From assembly GCA_029721515.1 (NCBI GenBank), contig CM056550.1, positions 28,189,619-28,253,618 on the forward strand: a stretch of 64,000 nucleotides of DNA. The letters run 5' to 3'. This DNA is from Synanceia verrucosa (taxonomy: Eukaryota; Chordata; Actinopteri; Perciformes; Synanceiidae). The notes under the pieces are model-generated. The model worked only from the letters and a program-made list of their open reading frames with translations, did no database searches and was not told the DNA's origin. This document shows positions 44,798-58,307 of the stretch, piece after piece. Numbering within the stretch: position 1 is the stretch's first letter; every line of letters begins with the position of its first letter. The position numbers and the translations under genes were made by a program.

Positions 44798-47131
44798 AAT
44801 AGGAAAGAACAAATAGGAAACGCTCTGGGATCGTGGAATGTGAACCTGAGACACAGACATGGAACATGATGATCTCACATGAGACAAAGGAGAGACAAGA
44901 CTATTTATACACAAGGTAAGGGGACACAGGTGGAAACAATCAGGGCGGGGAGCACAGAAGGGCAGGAAGTAAAACTTTCTGAAACAAGAGGGAGACAGGG
45001 TTACTTCAAAATAAAACAGGAAATGACAAGACAACATGTCAGCACGAGACAAAAATGGTGAACTTAACTAAACCAGATGGACAGGCAAGACAATGCAGTT
45101 GTGTTCTTACATTTATGGTGCCTCTGCTGCCTCTTTTGACTATAGCGAAACTTCCTGGAAGGCGGTTGCATTTTATAAAGTCAGACTTCCCTTTGTTCAT
45201 GATTTCTTCAGTGGTGTCGAGTCCAAAATTCATCCACATATTACAGCCCTCGGATGGTTTGGTGTCATGATTACCCGTTCCACTATAATAACAATAGCCT
45301 AGTACAAGGCGTTGAGTGCTCCCAGATCATTAAAGATTAAAACATTGTCCCGCATTTAAGCAGTAGTTACATTTTTTAATACAAAGTGACATCCCTACTC
45401 AGTTCAGGTATTTTCTAAAGCTTTTATTTGTCTGTATATCAATCCAGAAACATAATATAGCATGTTTTCCCACAAACACCAACATATTTCTTCTTTTATA
45501 GAAGCTGACATTTGTATAGTTCATTTGCTCAGCAGGGAAATTTTTTATCGATGTTGTACATTGACATATACAGTATATATTGTCCATCAGCAGTTTCAGA
45601 ACAAAAGTCAGTATCGGTCATGGCCTTCAAAAACTCTGTCAAACCCCGAGGAATATACATCCGGGTGCATGCAGGGAGAATATACCTGGGGAGAAAACAC
45701 TACAGAGAACCTTTGACAAATAAAAGGTGGGAGACAAAGGGAGAGAACTAAAAAGAGGAAAGGCATCACAGGGGCCATGAAGGGGAGAAAAACATCAATA
45801 CTGTGTGCATTTAGAGGAAGTGAGTGAGAAAGAGAGAAAGAAAGACAGAGCCATGGGAGAGAGGCAGGGAGCTCTGCTGAGAGAGAAGGAGGCTTGAGAA
45901 TCAAGAGGGGAAGTCTAAATGAGATTATCTGAAAGAAGTCGGAGACAATGAGAGAGGCATTCAGAGAAACAGACAAAGGGAAGAGTGGAAGGCTTTCTAC
46001 GAACTGAGCAGGAGAAGAAAAAAACGTCACGTCAGTGCCGTGAATTCGGCTCAAACAGATCTTCAGTTTTGCTTTCAGCGTGGACATAAAGACTTCTCGT
46101 CTCCACTAATGTGTGAACATACAGTAATTAACATCGTCTTTCCTGCGTATCCACATGAAGTATTCAAGGTGATGGAGAGACCAAACCTGGAGAGAGACTG
46201 CAACAACTCACAATGTGCATAAATCAGAGCAGAGTAGCTCCTGAGAGAAAAACTGAATCCGGTGTTAGACATGGCTCATGTTGCTCTATATTCATATATC
46301 TAATGTCTAGCTAATGCTGGTAAGTCTGGTTGACCAATAACCTAACTCACATCATTAAGTCCACCTCGCTGCTGGTTCAGATCTGAGGTCATTTTGATTT
46401 TTACTTTATCAGAGATGAGCCTGAAAAAACAAGCCCACTTGCTTAAAACAAAGTCGAGGAAAAGCATGACTGCGTGCTTAAGGCAGGAGGACCATCGCAC
46501 CGCCTGTTTGTTGTAGAAGACGCCAGATCAGACAGAGTGTTTTCTTTGCATTTTGCTCTCTTATTGCCAGGCAACCACAGACACGCTAATGTTAGCTTAA
46601 CACTTACCATGAACTGTACGCTACCTAATAGTTAACAGTAAGGTTTTAGTTCCCCAAAGTCTCAAGCACCTGAGTCGATTTGACTCAGCAGAGTATTATA
46701 CATGCTGCACAGTTATGGCCAAAAATTATAATCACAGTTCTTTTGATCAATATTGAGATACGAATATTAGTCACAAATATTAACAGGTTCTCGGAATAAA
46801 ATATGTTTCACTTACATGTTGTTTTTAAGGCTCCAGCCCCCCGCAACTCAATGTGAGGATAAGCGGTAGAAAATGGATGGATGCTTTTATTGCTATCATT
46901 ATTACTAAAATTACTAAAAATTTTGCCACTAGTAGTTCTAATTATGCATTATAAGTTGTTTTGAGCTAGTGTCCGTAGTCTGTGAAAACATCTCCTTCAA
47001 ACAACTGTATTCATTGAAGTTCCCCAAACAAAACAATGTTAAATTAGTATGTGTTATGATTGCATCATAAGTCATCAATAATCCCTTTTACTGAGTTTTG
47101 AAACCTAGAGATTGACATTTTGGCAGCTGTC
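44798..47131. other. Intergenic with one small repeat fragment
   Basis: No gene was recognised. A 55-bp piece of the SINE-like repeat (ggctccagccccccgcaac to aaatggatggatg) lies at 46831-46884 on the plus strand. A purine-rich region at 45730-46010 gives a 159-aa minus-strand frame that looks non-coding. Confidence 0.72.
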
Positions 47132-47204
47132 ACTCCTGATCAAATTTTAAGACCAGTTGAAAAATTGCAGGAATTTTATATTTTGCACTGTTAGATCTTA
47201 AGAA

Positions 47205-47472
47205 GGGGGCGGCATGGTGGTGTAGTGCCTGTAGGGCCTTTCTGTGTGGAGTTTTCTCATGTTCTCCCCGTGTCTGTGTGGGTTTTCTCCGGGTACTCCG
47301 GCTTCCTCCCACCATCCAAAAACATGCATGGGGATTAGGTTAAATGGCTTATTTAAATTGACCGTAGGTGTGAATGTGAGTGTGAGTGGTTGTCTGTCTC
47401 TATGTGCCCTGTGATGAGGTGGCGACTTGTCCAGGGTGTACCCTGACAGCTGGGATAGGCTCCAGCACCCAC
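47205..47472 (+). repeat. SINE-like teleost repeat nested in the Tc1 element
   Basis: Runs from ggcggcatggtggtgtagtg through gttttctccgggtactccgg, catccaaaaacatgcatggg, aggtggcgacttgtccaggg to agctgggataggctccagca. Part of the tRNA-like head is lost: the B-box region is absent between gtagtgcctgtag and ggcctttctgtg. It inserted after the transposon did. Confidence 0.85.
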
Positions 47473-47530
47473 CACATCTCAAAAAATAAAACAACCCTAA
47501 AATAGAAATTAAAAAAAATCAAAAAGGGAC

Positions 47531-48438
47531 TCAGTAATGAGTAGCTGTGCCATTCTTGTTAATCAGCTCAAATATTAGTTTGGGCATGCTTGATGCTAGT
47601 GTTTTCATGAGGCTAGTGGGAATGTTGCTCCAAGTGGTGAAGATGGCTTCATGGAGGGCATCCACTGTCTGGAATTGGTGTCCATTTTTGTGAACTTCCC
47701 TTGCCATCCAACCCCAAATGTTTCCAATTGGATTTAGATCAGGGGTACACGCAGGATGGTTCAAAGGAATGATGTTATTTCTCTGGAAGAAGTCCTTTGT
47801 CAGACGGACACTGTGAACTGCAGCGTTGTCCTGTTGAAAAACCCAGTCGTTAGCACACAGACGATGGCCTTCAGTCAGGGTTAGGGTTCGGTGACATGAC
47901 ATGTTTGGTGCTCTCGTGCAAACTCCAAATGGGCAGTTTTGTGTGTCACTGAAGGAGACGAGGTCTTTGAAGACATTTTTGTCTTAAAACCTTTCTCTTG
48001 CAGATGCCGTCTAATTGTTATGGGACTGCAGTTGGCACCAGTGACAAGCTTAATTTGGGCTGAGGATTGTCCATGTCTTGACGGACAGCCAATTGGATCC
48101 TCCTGCTCAGGGCCGGTGAATTTTTTTTTGGGTCTACCACTTGACTTTTTTGTTCCATAACTCTCAGGATCTATTAAGAAGTTTAAAATGACTGTCTCAC
48201 TGCGTCCAACCTCAGCAGCAATGGCACGCTGGGAGAGGCCTTGCTGATGCAGCTCAACAATCTGACCACGGTCAAAGAGAGAAAGCTCTTTTGCCTTTGC
48301 CATCAGGAGGTCATGACAGTGTGGATACCTGACAGAAAATGACACCAAATCCACATTTTTGTGAAGATTTAGGCTTTTAAAGGCCATGGTCTTAAACTTT
48401 TGATCAGCTGATGAACAGCCTATTTCAGTGGTTTGCAA
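47531..48438 (-). pseudogene. Tc1-like transposase, internally deleted
   Basis: The N-terminal part (48438 to about 47884) has an HTH with RGQIVELHQQGLSQRAIAAE, a basic SGRPKKK patch and the second DNA-binding lobe (ITIRRHLQEKGFKTK). The C-terminal part (47902 to 47531) has DWVFQQDNAAVHSV, the second catalytic Asp block, and NHPACTPDLNPIGNIWGWM, the last catalytic block. The first Asp block expected between EFAREH and the second block is missing, and the parts are in different frames. It is therefore inactive. Confidence 0.88.
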
Positions 48439-48796
48439 TAAATTGCTGACTCAAATTTTTTTTGTCTCACTCCCATTTCTTCTTTTTGCATTTTGAAGTA
48501 CTACTTGGAACCCTCTTAAGATCCAACAGTGCAAAACGTAAATTCTTGCAATTTTTCAACTTTTTCAACTGCTCTTAAAATTTTAATCAGGAGTATATGT
48601 GTTTATTTGCGACCAGAAGTGACACAAGAGGGTGGCGCTAAGTACAACCAAACACTAAATAAGGCATCTTTAGGTGACCATAATGTTACAATTAACTTTC
48701 ATGAGCTGAAAACTCACTGTCAAAAAGCACAGAACTATACCCCACACCCAAAATTTTACTTTACAAGTCCTCCGCAAGACCTACAAACAGTCAGTA

Positions 48797-48797
<1 letters not shown>

Positions 48798-48834
<37 letters not shown>
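48798..48834 (+). repeat. (GT)n microsatellite
   Basis: A pure GT array of about 18 units. Confidence 0.95.
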
Positions 48835-48837
<3 letters not shown>

Positions 48838-49488
48838 GGGTTTTTGGTGGGGTCACATCAACAGACAGTCAATGATATAATTGCACCTCGTTAGTCGTAC
48901 AGATTGGCATCTTCCACTCCCTCTCCATTTTCCTCACTCTGGACGAACCCATAGGACGGCTGCCACTCAGAAGTAAGCCATTAACCAATCACAGCATGGC
49001 ATTTGTCACTAAGGGAAAAATAATGATAATAGTAATCCTTAGGATCTCCCGGATAAGTAATTTATTTCATTTAAAAGCCAAATTACGGTGCTCAAATGTG
49101 GCGGAGGCCACGGTGGCGCTCAGAGCTGGGCGTCAGAGAGCAAGATGAGCGACGTGTCGTGTCTTCATTAACTGTGTGAGAGGGAACCAAAGACTCTGCA
49201 CGCAATTAATGCGACATCACAGCACTATCGTTTATCACTCACCCCCACGAACACACACATATAAGCACACACACACACTCAGTGAGTGACATAGACACAA
49301 CAGCGCACTGCTCATTACTGGTTGCAGGTCTCGTCTCCATGGTTGGGGTGATGTGATGGGGGCTGTGGGAGCAGCCTCCCAGTTGTCTGACGCACACACC
49401 TAGCTTCACCTGCTATAGGGGAAACCTCTGATTCACTGCCTTTTATCTCAGGCACATACAGACACACACACACTCTCTGTCTGTCTCC

Positions 49489-49523
<35 letters not shown>

Positions 49524-52500
49524 ACAGCAGTGGAGTCATATCTTGATTAGGCGGCTTAGGTGGTCCCAAGGAAATACACTCATCCCTGTCTGTCTCCATG
49601 CCTCCCCCTCTCTGGCATGTTGTTATCTCCAGGGTCCAAATGTTTGGAGATATCTTCACACACACCTGATGGCAAACAGCCTCAGTCGTCTCCCTGGCCT
49701 GTCCTTCTTCTAACAGACTCCTGCAGCCTTGACCGGACACACAGCCTGCTTACAAAGGGTCAGCCCCAACACCGCCATTTAGCCCTGTTTGTCAAAAAGA
49801 ACAGAAACAGGAAGGTAAAATAGGTGGTGAGCCTTTTCATTTCCAAAATCCTTCCCTGGAAAATTGGATTTCTGACCAACTGAGGAAGTTAATTTGCATT
49901 TTTGTCAAATATGACAATGTATTCTACTGAATAGTGGCCGACTCTTTGCCAAGCCTGTGCAGTATATGAAATAAACTGTCTTCATTCATTGAAGGAAGGA
50001 GGAGGTTTATCAGGGTCGCCAAATAAATTTCTTCCATAGTCTTTATTTAACCTTTGTATCTGCAGGACACATTTGAGCCACATAAGGGAGCCTGAATATT
50101 CATATTATCCTGATGATTGTAGTCTACGTATCATATTGAATCTAATATGAATGACTGGTGTACAATCAGTTTGTTTTACTGATGAGAGTAAAAGAAAACA
50201 GGAGCCTGTTAACTCCACCTAAAAGATTATTTTTTTGTCTCAATGATAAAGTTTATGTTTTTGATAAAGCATGCATAAAACAAAGATTTAAAAGATTTAT
50301 CAAACAAGTATCTCTATATCTCAAAATATCTGGTTTACCCAAGTTAATGCATTATAATGTTGATTTTATAGTTATTTAAATGCATCGGCCAGTGCATTAG
50401 CAGTTAACATTTTTACATGTTGTTGTCTATTAAAAGCTTTATTTAAAGCACTTTTATTGTAACATGCTATGCATTTGGTCTAGTTAAAAGTTGTGTTGTG
50501 TTTACTAAGATATAATGACATATGTCATAAGTCATTTGTACATACACATGGTCTGAGGCATTTCTAAATGTGTTCATGGAATTCCATCTCTGTGGAAGGA
50601 GGAGAAAAAAGATGAAGACATTATAATAAAGTAATAACAAATGCAATAGTTAAATTTTTTTGCATTAAATCATTTTTCAGTGTAGCTAATAACATGCACG
50701 CATTTAATTTAGCAGTGTTAAAATGACATGTGCAGCTCACATATTGCTGCTTGCAGAGCTGTTGGCCAAATGGCCTATGGAGACAGAGCTTCATAAAACT
50801 GTCTGTGCAGTGTGATCCCATCTCTTCTTTCCCTGTGACCAAGCCTTCCTTCCCCTCCTGTAAACTCATCAGACATCACAGTCGAGCTGAAGGCGCTCAC
50901 ATTGATGTCATGTTGAACATGGGGACCCAAGAAAGACAAACAGCCTGACACAGAGGAGCTTCTCATCCGTTATGCAGATGATAAAATGTTAGAAACCAGC
51001 TAATCCACACCGTACGCCAAACACAACTGACATTTGTGTTTGTGAGTGTTTGTGAAGGGAGGTACCTCTTCACACCTCAACCTCTCAGAGGTCAGTCAAC
51101 AAAAACATTCGCATGACTGGTGATGTCCTCCTCTCCTCCAACAACAGCACATCTCTAGGCAAGTCTTTAACAGCGTCCATTATCATTATATTATCGTTCA
51201 GGAGATGTCCTCTTCTCCAAAACAAACAAACCTGGTGATGAAAGCTGGTTAAATCACTGAATAATGCAGTTTCATGTTAGGACACAGGGTCTGACCAAAG
51301 GTCCAGTCGATTTTAGACATTTTAATGGAGCAAAGTTGTAATATAATTTTTAAATTGGCAAAGCACACATTTTATCTGTGAATTTTCTTTTTCCAAACTT
51401 TTTCAGAATGTACCAGTTCCGCTGTAAATGTAGTTATCCAGGTTTTCATTGCACAGGGCAGATGGCAGACGTTGTGTATGGTGTCGTGTGGGTGAGCGGT
51501 TTGCTGATGTCAACACTGTGGAAGGAGTGGCACATGGTGGCAGTGCGGTTACAGTATGGGCAGGCATGTGTTATGGACATTGAACACAGGTGCATTTTAT
51601 TGATGACATTTTGAACATAGAGATATCGAGACAAGATCCAGAAGCCTATTGTTGTGCCGTTCATCCACGACCATTACCACGGCCCCATGGGAGCATAAAC
51701 AAACGTGTTGCGTTCAGTTTTTGTTCAGTGTATACATACAGTCTGTGGGACTGCACTGTGGGCAGTTATTCACTACCTTATTTAATTTAGAAATTACAGA
51801 AAACAGTACAAGAAATATGTAAGAAAATGGGAGTTGGTATACACAGCGTTCACTGGAATAACCAACCGTAATCTTAACTGTACATAGTTACACACACAAC
51901 AACTTGGAACAGCAAATAAACCGTGATGAGGAAATTCCTGCCGTTGACAGGCAGCAATGAGACTGAAGGACGACTGACATGAGCACACAAAAACACACAC
52001 AAAAGTTATTTGTGCACATTGTCTCTTCCTGTCTCACACACACACACACACACACACTGCTGATTTGCTTGAATGGACTCTGTTCAGCACGCAAAGGCTG
52101 TGCTATGTGCTTTTTATTTTTCTTACTCCCTTACAGTCGCCTCATGCTCCGCTGCCTGTGGGTGTGTGTGTCGAAACGCTAACAGACTTCACTCTTCTCA
52201 TATTCACAATAACTGATGATGCGGTGTGATCGGTGACTGTAGCCAAAACTATTGCAGACAGGTCTCAAAATGAGTTAGAGGAGGAGCTGTTCAATTTTTC
52301 AACTGACTGGCTGTTGAAAGCCTGAGCTGCTTGTATAAATACACAAATGTGCGTTGACACACTCGCATGTATGTGCAGGCTCTAATATATACAGATGCAC
52401 AAGGGCACATTGTCGCAAAATAAGTACAGGCATCATCAAAAATAATTCATGCTAGTTCATCCCTATCTTTGTTTTGCTGGTTTAGTTCACACACACACAC

Positions 52501-55120
52501 GGACAGGTACAGGTATATCATGCATTCTGGGCCTACAGTGCCAAGGCGCTCAGTAATTGAAAATAGGGCTGAATAATCTGAAGAGAATGACAGCCCTGAA
52601 AGATTATGTGAACTCAAACATTAACACAATTAAGTGTGTGAGCAGTGGAGTATGTCGCAGCATTAGACACTGTCTTAATAGTCCCCCAGCACTAACACTG
52701 AGGAATGTGTTAGAGAGAGGGAGACAGTATGCATGACAACTCATATCGCCATGGTGCCATGAAGAAATACCAGAAGCAACGCTGCTTAAAACATCAAATG
52801 TTTGCAAAACAAAGAAATGTGTTTTTCTTTTTAATATCAGCTTGATTACAAAACCAGAAACCCAACAAGACTCCTCCTGAACCCCTGTGAAGGGGAAAAA
52901 CACAGTGATAACAAATGGTGCTATTTTTTATAGCGGTGATCCGGTTGTTAAAGACAGACGCTTTATCAGACAGTGAGCAAATGATTCAATTGTCTCCTGG
53001 TGATTCCAACGCCTTAGCAACAGCCGCCGGGTCGGCGTGGCGACGGCCCAGTTCTGATTTATCTAGCGGGCTGCACTCAGGTGCTGTTTTGTTAACAGGA
53101 TTGCAGCCATTTATAACTGTGTTTCATTACTGTACTAAGAGCCGATAAGATGATCACTCACGCACACATACACAAACACTCGCACACACAGAGGCGCTAA
53201 TTCAATCCGCTGACAGGGAAACACGGCAAACAACATCCATTATGGCCTTAGAGCTAATTGGTAATGGGGAGGGTGAAGAGGGAGGCGGCGGTGGAGGTGG
53301 AGCGCTGGGTAAAGAGAGCAGGAGGAAGCCTGGGTTTGGTGGGGGATTTCTACAATGAGGTGTATCTCCGGAGCATATTTCCTCTGTTTTTCACCATCTA
53401 TTGTTTGTAGTTATTCAGCCTAGCTGTCTCTTTACACCGTAAAACAGGACAAGGCCTTTTCAGACACAAGACACATCTCCTCCCTTTTTCTGAAAGAAAG
53501 CCATTGCCAGGAGCTAAGGTAAAAATGAAAATACCTGCCAATAAACCAAACACATCCATGTGACCGGCAGCCAACTGTAAACCCAAAACAAAGATGGCAT
53601 CTTGGCCCCAGGTGGCATCAAACTACTGGTGACATTTAATAATTCTCTCTCTCCCGCTAACCCTCGTCTCCTCCCTCCTCCATCACCTGGCTCACTATTA
53701 CAATTAGAGATAAATCTCCTCCTATAGGCTACGCAGAAGAAGGAGAGAGAGAGAGAAAGAGAGAGAGACAAGGTAGTGATGAATTACCATCATTCATGCA
53801 AAGACAAGATCTTTTAGGATTCCTGGCTTTGGCTCTGTTTATTTACTTCCTCCATCACACCACATCAGCAACAGAGTGATGGCGGATGAATGGCTGGAAA
53901 GGCAGGCAGACCGTCAGACAGATGGAGTTTCTGCTAGAAATACATCATGCCAGTGGAGGTGAGACGAGGAGAAGGAAAGGAAAGGGGAAATTCCGATAAA
54001 GAAAGGAAAAGTGCAACGGGGGAAGGATTTGAATGCTCAGGGAAGAGAGGCGGATAAACCGATAGAGGCGAGTAGAGACAGAAGAGGCAGAGAGCGATGG
54101 AGGAGCAGATCTAGAGGGCAGGAGATAAGAGGAGAGATAAAAGCGTGGAGGAACAGAAGGTGGGAGGGATGGAGCTGCTGCAGCGTACAATGTTTACATG
54201 CACCAATACGTTGTTGAACATGTCTGCTTACTTATGTCATTAGCCAGAACTACTGTGTACGCACACACACAATGGAGGATGGCAGGTACCGACACACTGA
54301 AACAAGCAAGAGCAAAAGACAGTGATGACATGTTGGTGAAACGAAAGCATGTGTTTTAGCAACTGGATACACCCTTTTCATGTGGGCAAATCATAATCCT
54401 GTGCAAAGGTTTCTGTGTGTTTGTGTGTCTGTAGTTAATGAACATGCCTGCACACTCATAAAACAATACAGAAACATGTACAGACACAAATAAATGACAA
54501 CAATGACACATTCAGGTTTGTGCATTTTATCCAGTTTGAACTTTGAACTCTGAACTTTGGTCCTCCTCAGTATGAATTGTAATCCATTTCTGTATTTCTA
54601 TTTGTACCTGACATTCCCATCAGCTCTATTTTTTTTTTTTTTTGTTTTGTGCTAATCAGTAAATGCTAGCTGCTAGCAGGGCTGTAGATTCTTGTTCTTG
54701 ATTGATGATTAAAAAAAATCTGACTGTAACAAGTCTCATGAACAATTAATAACATTCTAAAACCTGTTTTACACAGTGATGTCACCCTTTGGTTCGTAGA
54801 CTATTGTTTATAAAGACTTCAGCATTTTGCCCATCACCATCATGGTTATTAACCATTACCATCTTTGGTGACACAAGAAATAAACATTTCACATCAGGGT
54901 AATTTTCTCATAGACTTCTATGAATAACCAGAGGACTTGGCCCTTGTTGGATATCAAAGAAAAGGCAAGTTTAAGCCACCGGCGGTTGCCTCCTGGTAAT
55001 GCAGTGGAAACTGGAAATAATGTTTTATGTATACACTTTGTACAGAGGCTATAATATACAACACTGGTGGATGGCTGCTGTAAACCATCTCTCTTATCTT
55101 GGGGAGTTTCTATGCTGGTG
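48835..55120. other. Intergenic, no gene recognised
   Basis: Mostly unique sequence. It holds short CA arrays at 49499-49526 and 52036-52057, a GA/GGA-rich stretch at 53738-53770 and 53960-54170, and a T run at about 54629-54645. Nothing with splice-site-plus-coding character was found. Confidence 0.72.
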
Positions 55121-55680
55121 TCAGTTCTCATAAATAGAAGTCAAGGAGTGTCCCACAGTGTCCAGAGCCGTGTAGGAGTCAGTGTTGGGGTTGAGAGACT
55201 CGGGGACTAAAACAACATATCGTGCGCTCTTCTTCTTGTTTTTCGTCTTTACTTTGAGGGCCAATATAGCTCCCATTATTGCAGTTACCCATCTGATGCA
55301 GACCCCAACCACAAGCATTATTCTACAGTCTAGAGTCTAGAGTCTTTGGGTGTCTGGTGATTGTCACTGTCCCCCTTTGATCCCTCATCAGGGATTTTGG
55401 ACACCACAGTGTTTATGGGTCTTTGCTGGACAGTCATAGCCAGTCATGGCTGTAGCCATAAATGCCTGTATCCTCATTACTGATTGGCTCCAAGGATAGG
55501 CACTGCGAGTTTTCTGTGGTGCCATTTAATTGCAGTCTGTTCTTGTACCAGATGTTGCCTAGGTTGGAGGTCAGATTTTCAGCACAGTTGGAGACACAAG
55601 TCAACATTATCCTCTGACCCTCTATCACTGTCCGATCTGCAACAGGCACATCCTGTTTTCATCCTGACTCTTCACTAAGA
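55121..55680 (-). pseudogene. Immunoglobulin-superfamily receptor relic
   Basis: Reading leftwards, an Ig-like domain with GQRIMLTCVSNCAENLTS, GNIWYKNRLQLNG and LSLEPISNEDTGIYGYS (55649-55434) shows both Ig landmarks (Cys of LTC and the DTGIYGY strand, where Cys usually follows) and the core Trp. After stops comes a second, frameshifted Ig piece (about 55330-55420). Next is a membrane-like segment then a tail with KNKKKSAR and DSYTALDT (55318-55121), reminiscent of the tyrosine-bearing tails of fish CD22/Siglec-like receptors. In-frame stops and frameshifts make it a relic. Subfamily assignment is tentative. Confidence 0.55.
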
Positions 55681-55843
55681 TACTCACACTCTCAGTGTAG
55701 TTAACTTGAAGCAAATAAGCTGGCTTCTATTTCAAGAGAGCACAAGTCATTTTAACGTGCATCATTTAGGACCATCCTGACGTAGAAATAACCTGAAACT
55801 CCACAGATGAGCCCTTTCAGCCAAAGGTTCCTCTTGTTGTTTT

Positions 55844-56299
55844 CAGGCCGGCCAGAATGGTGCCGGTGCCGGTTCCTGCATCAGTTACACTGGGAACCAA
55901 AGTGCTTACCAGTGAGCGACCCACGTTCGTACCATGGATCGCATCATCAACTACCAGCGAGCATTTAAATCATTATTTATCTGCGCTAAGCTATGCTACA
56001 ACATCTGCTGTGGAGAAGGCGGCAGCGACGCTGAATCCAAAGATGTAACATTAATATTAGCAAATATTTGGTCTCCTCCGCTGACCATTGCGCAATCTTC
56101 TTGTCATTTTTCTCTGCCATGTTTCACACACATTTTTTTTATTTATTTATTTTACCACATGTAACCCAGATGAACCTGCTGAAGTCTACTTTGTCGTCAT
56201 GGTTCACTTAGAAAAAACAAGTTTTACTTGGTTCTCATCGAGAACCAACTTTTCGGTTCCAGAACGCTCTGATTTTTGGCACGGTTCCCAGTCGGCCTG
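55844..56299. mobile_element. Short hAT-like element candidate
   Basis: Ends CAGGCCGGCC (55844-55853) and CGGCCTG (56293-56299) form a short inverted repeat; CAGGC termini, internal GGTTCC/GGAACC and cggttccagaac-type motifs resemble non-autonomous hAT elements. It has no transposase. The 8-bp flanks expected for hAT do not match, so either the copy is old or the ends are misplaced. Confidence 0.4.
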
Positions 56300-58295
56300 A
56301 AAATGCCTTGAGTGTTTGTTGGTCACACACGGGTGATGGGAAAAAACAAAGGGAACAGGCATTAAATAATAACAGGAATAATGTACCTGCTACAGGAAAC
56401 AACACCAGAAAGACAGTCCAAAATACGCTTCTTGGTACAGAAGAGTGCATTCCCTCTCGTTGTTTTCAAGAATAGATTTAATGAATTTGAAACTATTTAT
56501 AATAGAACGCTACACACTATAGTTTAAATGTTAAAACACAGTAATAGCCTTATATGACATAACAAAGAACAAAGAAGTTACATTCATCTTCATCCACTGA
56601 CAAGTCTGACAACCCAGAAGTTCAGATTCAGACCACAGTGATCAACAGTTTTTTTTTTATGTATAAATGCTTGAAACTAGAATACAAATGTTAGGAGTTA
56701 AAAAGATTCCATTGCTGTGCAAAACTATTTTGTAGTTATCATTTTCACACTTGACTACTTGAACTCGTTCCTCACCTACAACATACTGCACATTGCCAGC
56801 ATATCTAAGTAAAAGCTCTATCTGAGCCTGACAGGTGAAAAGTGAGTGAGAGCCAACGCAAGTCATGAACAGTGTCGGCACAATTTGCCAGTTTGATCAT
56901 GTTCTGTTTGACCAGTGTGCATCATTGTATGTGTTATGGTTTAATAACACTCATGTTTAATTGTTGTGGTGAGGACGCCAACATTCCGGCACTTCCTGTG
57001 CTATTCTAGTCTATGAACAAAAAAAACTGATTGCTTCTTCCTCTTCAATGCCTCATAACTCATAATGCATCTGAATGTCTCTTAACAAGTGTCATTCTGT
57101 GCTTCGAAATTAACTAATTTTCTAATATTTTGATTTAATGTGTAATTTGTTATGTGGAAAAAAAGAATTTTAAGGCCTGTTGTACTATCTGAAAGACCTG
57201 GCACTCAATTTAGATAGACAATAAGATAAACAAAAAATTAATTACATTTTTAGCACCAAGGTAGAGTGAAATGCTTTTGACTGAGCAAGGTAATGAGAGA
57301 CAAGAAAACTTTACTTTTAATTGTCCAATATATTTTTGGTTCAGAGTCAGAGTGCGTGGTGATCATGATTTGCGTGACAGTAGCTCTACTCCTTACTGGA
57401 AACACTGGATAAAATCCTGCTTCCAGAGCTGTCACACAGGGTCTGAACAGTGTGTTTTTATTTTAGTTTTTTGAAAGACATCGTCATCCAAATTAGCCTC
57501 ATATTTCTCAGCTGTTATATCCACACAAAGCAGCTATTAGACCCTACGGACTCTGGTGACACCTGAGAAACATGAAGGCAGCTCATTAGATCGCCTTACT
57601 CTTCCTGTCCGTTGCTCAGGGCTCTGGTTTTCCTGGTCCTGACACCAACTCTGTCTTTGTGCGTCAGCCTTGGCAATAGGCTGTTTGTGAATTGTAGCCC
57701 TCTGAATACCAGCTTTTTGATGCTTGTGCTACACAAAGTTGGGTGACACTGTGTCACAGAAAGTTTGAGCGGTTGATTAAAATCTGCGGTCAATTTTGAC
57801 ACTGTATTTCTACAAATGTTAGCAGCTTTCCCATCTCAGTAAATGTCTATCTCTGTGGCTGAGCTTTGACTTAAAACCACTTTAACTCTTGGCCCTTTCA
57901 TCCATTGAATTAATACATGAAAGGATTTTTTTTTTGCTCTAGTGTGCACATTGGACTCATGGTGCTCATAAACATGTTACTCATCTTTTCAGAAAACCTT
58001 TCTCTTTCTTTTAAATATTTATGACATACTATTTTTTAGGTTAACAAATTTGTGGGTTTATTTTCTCAGCACATACAAAAGCATCCAGCTCTTTCATGAA
58101 AAAAACAACAACAAAAGTTTAATTGGAGGGACACAACAGCAACAATACAACAGTGGTAATCTTGAGTGTTCAAGGACACGAACACAGGTAAACGTTCACT
58201 CTCCGGTTCAAGCAAAGCAGTCTTGAAAACTGGTAAGTCTTCAGATCCAGAATCTCAGATATATCTAAATGGGTGTTTCTATGTCTTTTTTCCCA
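56300..58295. other. Intergenic, AT-rich
   Basis: No gene or repeat was recognised in these 2.0 kb. Confidence 0.72.
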
Positions 58296-58307
58296 GCTAA
58301 GCAAACA
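58296..58307 (+). repeat. Target-site duplication, left copy
   Basis: GCTAAGCAAACA, identical to 58671-58682 on the other side of the SINE-like insertion. Confidence 0.9.

Larger units (their letters stand above)
47132..48594 (-). mobile_element. Tc1/mariner-like DNA transposon, decayed
   Basis: Long inverted ends: the left copy begins ACTCCTGATCAAATTTTAAG and includes TTTTGCACTGTTAGATCTTA. The right copy, read on the other strand, begins ACTCCTGATTAAAATTTTAA and includes TTTTGCACTGTTGGATCTTA. The terminal repeats span roughly 70-90 bases. Transposase fragments lie between them on the minus strand, and a SINE-like fragment is inserted between the left end and the gene. Confidence 0.88.

Noticed and set aside
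45608..46087. 159-aa minus-strand open frame
   Set aside because: It arises from a purine-rich tract, its protein is a Leu/Ser/Phe-rich low-complexity string, and it has no recognisable domain or splice context.
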